From NCBI GenBank assembly GCA_009881125.1, contig WXFH01000035.1:1-51092 (forward strand): a stretch of 51,092 nucleotides of DNA, read 5' to 3'. The notes beneath the pieces are model-generated. The model made no database searches. It was not told where the DNA came from and saw only the letters and a program-made list of their open reading frames with translations. Origin of the DNA: Acidaminobacter sp. GTDB taxonomy: Bacteria; Bacillota_A; Clostridia; Peptostreptococcales; Acidaminobacteraceae. Positions within the stretch are counted from its first letter, which is position 1; each line of letters begins with the position of its first letter. The position numbers and the translations under genes are program-made. Of this stretch, positions 48,931 to 51,092 are shown one piece after another.

Positions 48931-49302
48931 ATGGATTCAACGACAATTTGGATTATTGTAGGTAGTATTGTTATTGGTGCAGTTATTGGCGCTGTAGTGT
49001 ACTACCGCAAAAAGACCAAGGAAATGCATGAAATGTTCAGACACGTCCAGGAAACCGTCAAACAGGTGCCAAAGCAGAAAAAGCAAAGCTTCATTCTGTT
49101 CATGTTTAAGGAAAGTGTCAGAGCAGCCAAATCGAAAACCACGGTCAACCAAGGCCGTTTCAACGACCCAAGAATCCTTGAAGCTCAACTGATCCAAATG
49201 TCCGGCATTCTCAAAGACCGCTCCAAGGTCAGCGACAAGAAGATGAAGCAAGCCCTTCAAATGTACGACAGCTACATCAATTGGGAAAAAAAAATTTCCT
49301 AG
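48931..49302 (+). CDS. Single-pass membrane protein of unknown function
   Basis: 123 residues: a hydrophobic segment (about 6-24, IWIIVGSIVIGAVIGAVVYY), then a basic soluble region (KKTKEMHEMFRHVQETVKQVPKQKKQSFILFMFKESVRAAKSK) ending in helical charged sequence. No family recognised. ATG 48931 follows AGGAGGT; the ORF start at 48772 is upstream of it. It stands alone with a terminator. Confidence 0.78.
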   Translation: MDSTTIWIIVGSIVIGAVIGAVVYYRKKTKEMHEMFRHVQETVKQVPKQKKQSFILFMFKESVRAAKSKTTVNQGRFNDPRILEAQLIQMSGILKDRSKVSDKKMKQALQMYDSYINWEKKIS

Positions 49303-49331
49303 ACTAAACGCTTCATAAATCCAAATATAAA

Positions 49332-49377
49332 AACCTGAACCGCTCGAGAGAATTTGAGCGATTCAGGTTTTTTCTTT
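49332..49377 (+). terminator. Terminator of the small membrane protein gene
   Basis: AACCTGAACCGCTC and GAGCGATTCAGGTT form the stem with one mismatch, followed by TTTTTTCTTTT. Confidence 0.85.
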
Positions 49378-49433
49378 TGAACTTAAGTTTTTTCAGGAAA
49401 TGTTTCAGCCCATTGAACCGGATGTGCTGACGC

Positions 49434-50558
49434 CTAAAAAACGATCTCCCCCGGTCCATATCCGGCAGGCAGCGGCTCTTCGGTTAGGAACTCAAAGCTT
49501 TCATCCCGCAGGATCGGTAAAAACACTTCATACGGAATCCGCGCGAATTCACAGGCATAATTGCTGGCGCCAAACCACTTGCCCTCTTTAGCGCTCAAAT
49601 TCAAGCCTCTGGCAAATTTCGTGAAGTTCGAGCAATCGTGAACAGCCAGGTCCCAATTTTCTTCACTGGCAATTTTCATGAACTTCAGCGTGAGTTCCCT
49701 GCTCCAAACCGGCGATATATAGCCGTGTCGGGAGATATACATGTTTTCCCCGTTATAATTGTCAATATTGTTCTCATTCAAATGCAGCTCCGCGCAGTTG
49801 ATGAAATCCAGGCCAGTCCCTAAGATCGCCTGCTTCTTCTTGAAAAAGGCATCAAAAAACTCCGGTGTCATAGGGGTTTCAACGCCTACGTTTTTAATGT
49901 ATTTTTTCGCCAGCCCAATAGCTTCAATGACTTTATCCGAGCAGTGGGTCGCACCCAGGTTGAAACGGATCTCATCCAGACCGGCTTCCCCCAGTGCTTT
50001 CAAATTTTCCTCCGTACACAGGGTCCCATTGGTATACAAATGCTGATGAACCCCAGCCGCCCTAAATTTCTCAACCACCGGATAATATTTCTCAATTTCC
50101 ATGAACGGCTCCAAATAGACGTAGGAAATCCCCGTTGGCTTTTGCTGGATGGACAAGAGCAGGTCCAGATCCTTCTCGTAGAACTTGGTGCCGCCAATCT
50201 CCCACAGGCCTTCGCCGACCGGCGGGATGTCATCGAGCTCGCCGTAGTTGTAACAAAACTTGCACACGATATTGCATTTGTTCGTTTTTCTGATGGCGCT
50301 GAGCCCGGTTCCCAGGAGGCACGAGCGGCAGCCATCCGGAAATTTGCTGTCACTCCCCACGTAAAAGGTTCTATTCTCCAAAGTCTTCAAGTTCTTGATG
50401 TCCGCCATCAACGCATCCATTTTGTGATCGACCGCAGCCTCAATTTGCGCAAAGGTCGCGTAAATAATTTCTTGCTGTTTGGTCATAATTTCCTCATCTT
50501 CAGGCAAAATCGAAAAGAACTCGAACCAGTGCAGCGCGTCTTTTTTTGATATTTTCAA
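49434..50558 (-). CDS. Radical SAM protein
   Basis: A 374-residue radical SAM enzyme. The iron-sulfur motif CxxxCxxC is CNIVCKFC near residue 96, followed by the SAM-binding region (YGELDD...GGTKFYEKD) and the barrel (YVYLEPFMEIEKYYPVVEKFRAAGVHQHLYTNGTL). A GCRSCL pair at about 78-81 and further Cys (INCAELH, VHDCSNF, ASNYACEFA) suggest an additional cluster. The C terminus is unusual (EEPLPAGYGPGEIVF). The reaction is unknown. TTG 50558 follows GAGGAGAGG. Confidence 0.85.
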   Translation of the reverse strand: MKISKKDALHWFEFFSILPEDEEIMTKQQEIIYATFAQIEAAVDHKMDALMADIKNLKTLENRTFYVGSDSKFPDGCRSCLLGTGLSAIRKTNKCNIVCKFCYNYGELDDIPPVGEGLWEIGGTKFYEKDLDLLLSIQQKPTGISYVYLEPFMEIEKYYPVVEKFRAAGVHQHLYTNGTLCTEENLKALGEAGLDEIRFNLGATHCSDKVIEAIGLAKKYIKNVGVETPMTPEFFDAFFKKKQAILGTGLDFINCAELHLNENNIDNYNGENMYISRHGYISPVWSRELTLKFMKIASEENWDLAVHDCSNFTKFARGLNLSAKEGKWFGASNYACEFARIPYEVFLPILRDESFEFLTEEPLPAGYGPGEIVF

Positions 50559-50594
50559 AATAACCTCTCCTCAAAAGCGCCGTGACGCTTAAAT

Positions 50595-50631
50595 AACCAT
50601 CGGCAAAAGCCTTAGAGCTCTGCCGATGGTC
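50595..50631. terminator. Hairpin from paired GCCGATGGT words
   Basis: ACCATCGGC (50596-50604) and GCCGATGGT (50622-50630) form a perfect stem between the TnpB element and the radical SAM gene. Another copy of the over-represented word acting as a hairpin arm. Confidence 0.5.
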
Positions 50632-50725
50632 TTGTTAACTCTCTTCGTAACGCCTCTATATAACAATTATAATCATGATACAATAAAGTGTCGATACATT
50701 CACTATATACCGCTGTTGTCATATT

Positions 50726-50756
50726 GAACCTCCCATGACTCAAGTCACGGGATTCC
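50726..50756 (-). mobile_element. Right-end hairpin of an IS200/IS605-type element
   Basis: On the minus strand, after the TnpB stop comes CCCGTGAC-TTGA-GTCATGGG (50732-50751) then AGGTTCAA, the imperfect hairpin and end used by IS605-type elements. The element's right end is placed at about 50724-50726 by this pattern; the left end is outside the window. Confidence 0.65.
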
Positions 50757-50787
50757 TAAGAACACCGTTCTAACGAACAGTTTTTTA

Positions 50788-51092
50788 TTAGGCTATCCCC
50801 GCCGCACCAGCGGTTAGAAGCCTTAGGGCTTCATACTTAATATTCATGCTTGCGTTAAGATCTCTGTCATGGATTGCACCACATTCCGGACAAATCCATT
50901 TTCTAACAGCCAGATTCTTAACGTCTTTATTCTTGTATCCGCAATTTGAGCACAATTGGCTTGAAGGAAAGCTCCTTCCCACAGTAACAACCTGCCTCCC
51001 ATACCACTTTGCCTTATATTCAAGCAGACTTCTGAATTGTGACCAAGACACATCAGCGATGGCCTTCGCCAATTTGTGATTCCCCAGCAAAT
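50788..51092 (-). CDS. tnpB: TnpB (OrfB), C-terminal part of RNA-guided nuclease
   Basis: The 3' end of a gene that runs off the right edge. The 100 visible residues have the RuvC-like end [15 protein letters not shown], a zinc finger [24 protein letters not shown] and the final catalytic [19 protein letters not shown]. TnpB cuts DNA guided by an RNA made from the element's right end. Stop TAA at 50788-50790. No tnpA in view. Confidence 0.9.
   Translation of the reverse strand, partial: LLGNHKLAKAIADVSWSQFRSLLEYKAKWYGRQVVTVGRSFPSSQLCSNCGYKNKDVKNLAVRKWICPECGAIHDRDLNASMNIKYEALRLLTAGAAGIA

Overview
The window looks like a chromosomal segment of a low-to-mid GC Bacillota (Clostridia-type) anaerobe. 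The evidence is: strong AGGAGG-type ribosome binding sites, several TTG and GTG starts, SLH-domain surface proteins, a class B sortase, a ydaO-type c-di-AMP riboswitch, an EutV/EutW system with an ANTAR-responsive leader, a CymR-like Rrf2 regulator beside a TcyP-type cystine transporter, and an orphan decarboxylase sodium-pump subunit. I cannot name the species. I saw no rRNA or tRNA gene and no CRISPR array.

Layout. 1-1150: a partial secreted protein and a divergent sortase B sharing a Fur-box-like site. 1178-3200: arsR-acr3-arsC arsenic operon with an operator between -35 and -10. 3440-9800: YjbQ, an ABC-F ATPase, an SLH/chagasin-type inhibitor protein, an unknown anchored protein and a lipoprotein peptidase. 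10180-15450: pentapeptide-repeat protein, methyltransferase plus OadG-like and OadB-like subunits, rhodanese lipoprotein, flavin-barrel protein, GNAT and Rrf2 regulator. 15678-18669: cystine transporter and SelO. 18704-23000: DUF2089 regulator with a membrane partner, a probable Fur-controlled small Cys protein, DUF2164, a lipoprotein, PspA and a TPM-like protein. 23304-24760: threonine dehydratase with RidA. 24795-29580: SLH protein, a probable selenoprotein, DUF4386 protein and an Fsr-type MFS exporter. 29651-33654: unknown protein, a DUF2089/SHOCT-like/DUF975 operon and SfsA. 33641-36619: sodium symporter, c-di-AMP-controlled wall protein and MoaE. 37054-44103: an ethanolamine-type operon (Xre regulator, YhhN, two EAT-type permeases, EutW, EutV, an ANTAR leader and three small membrane proteins). 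44317-50558: SIMPL protein, GNAT, Sel1/unknown/phosphoesterase cluster, a Phd-Uma2 fusion, a small membrane protein and a radical SAM enzyme. 50788-end: the 3' part of a TnpB element.

Most interesting: at 26218-27414 two same-frame reading frames of an MtrA-like/DUF4346-type protein are separated by one in-frame TGA. No start codon lies in the 30 codons after the TGA. The TGA sits where a CxGCxxC motif would have its first cysteine. Nineteen bases after it a short hairpin presents a GGUC apical loop, as in the E. coli fdhF SECIS. This reads as a selenocysteine-containing, probably corrinoid-binding protein, which I do not know as a described selenoprotein.

The intergenic DNA also carries several repeat families that the genes do not explain: (1) the word GCCGATGGT, at least 23 exact copies on both strands, several paired as hairpins, like a DNA-uptake-type word; (2) hairpin elements with a conserved asymmetric GATAGGC core but different self-complementary arms; (3) two 24-bp tandem arrays of GTGTC/GACAC hairpins with a shared flanking tail.
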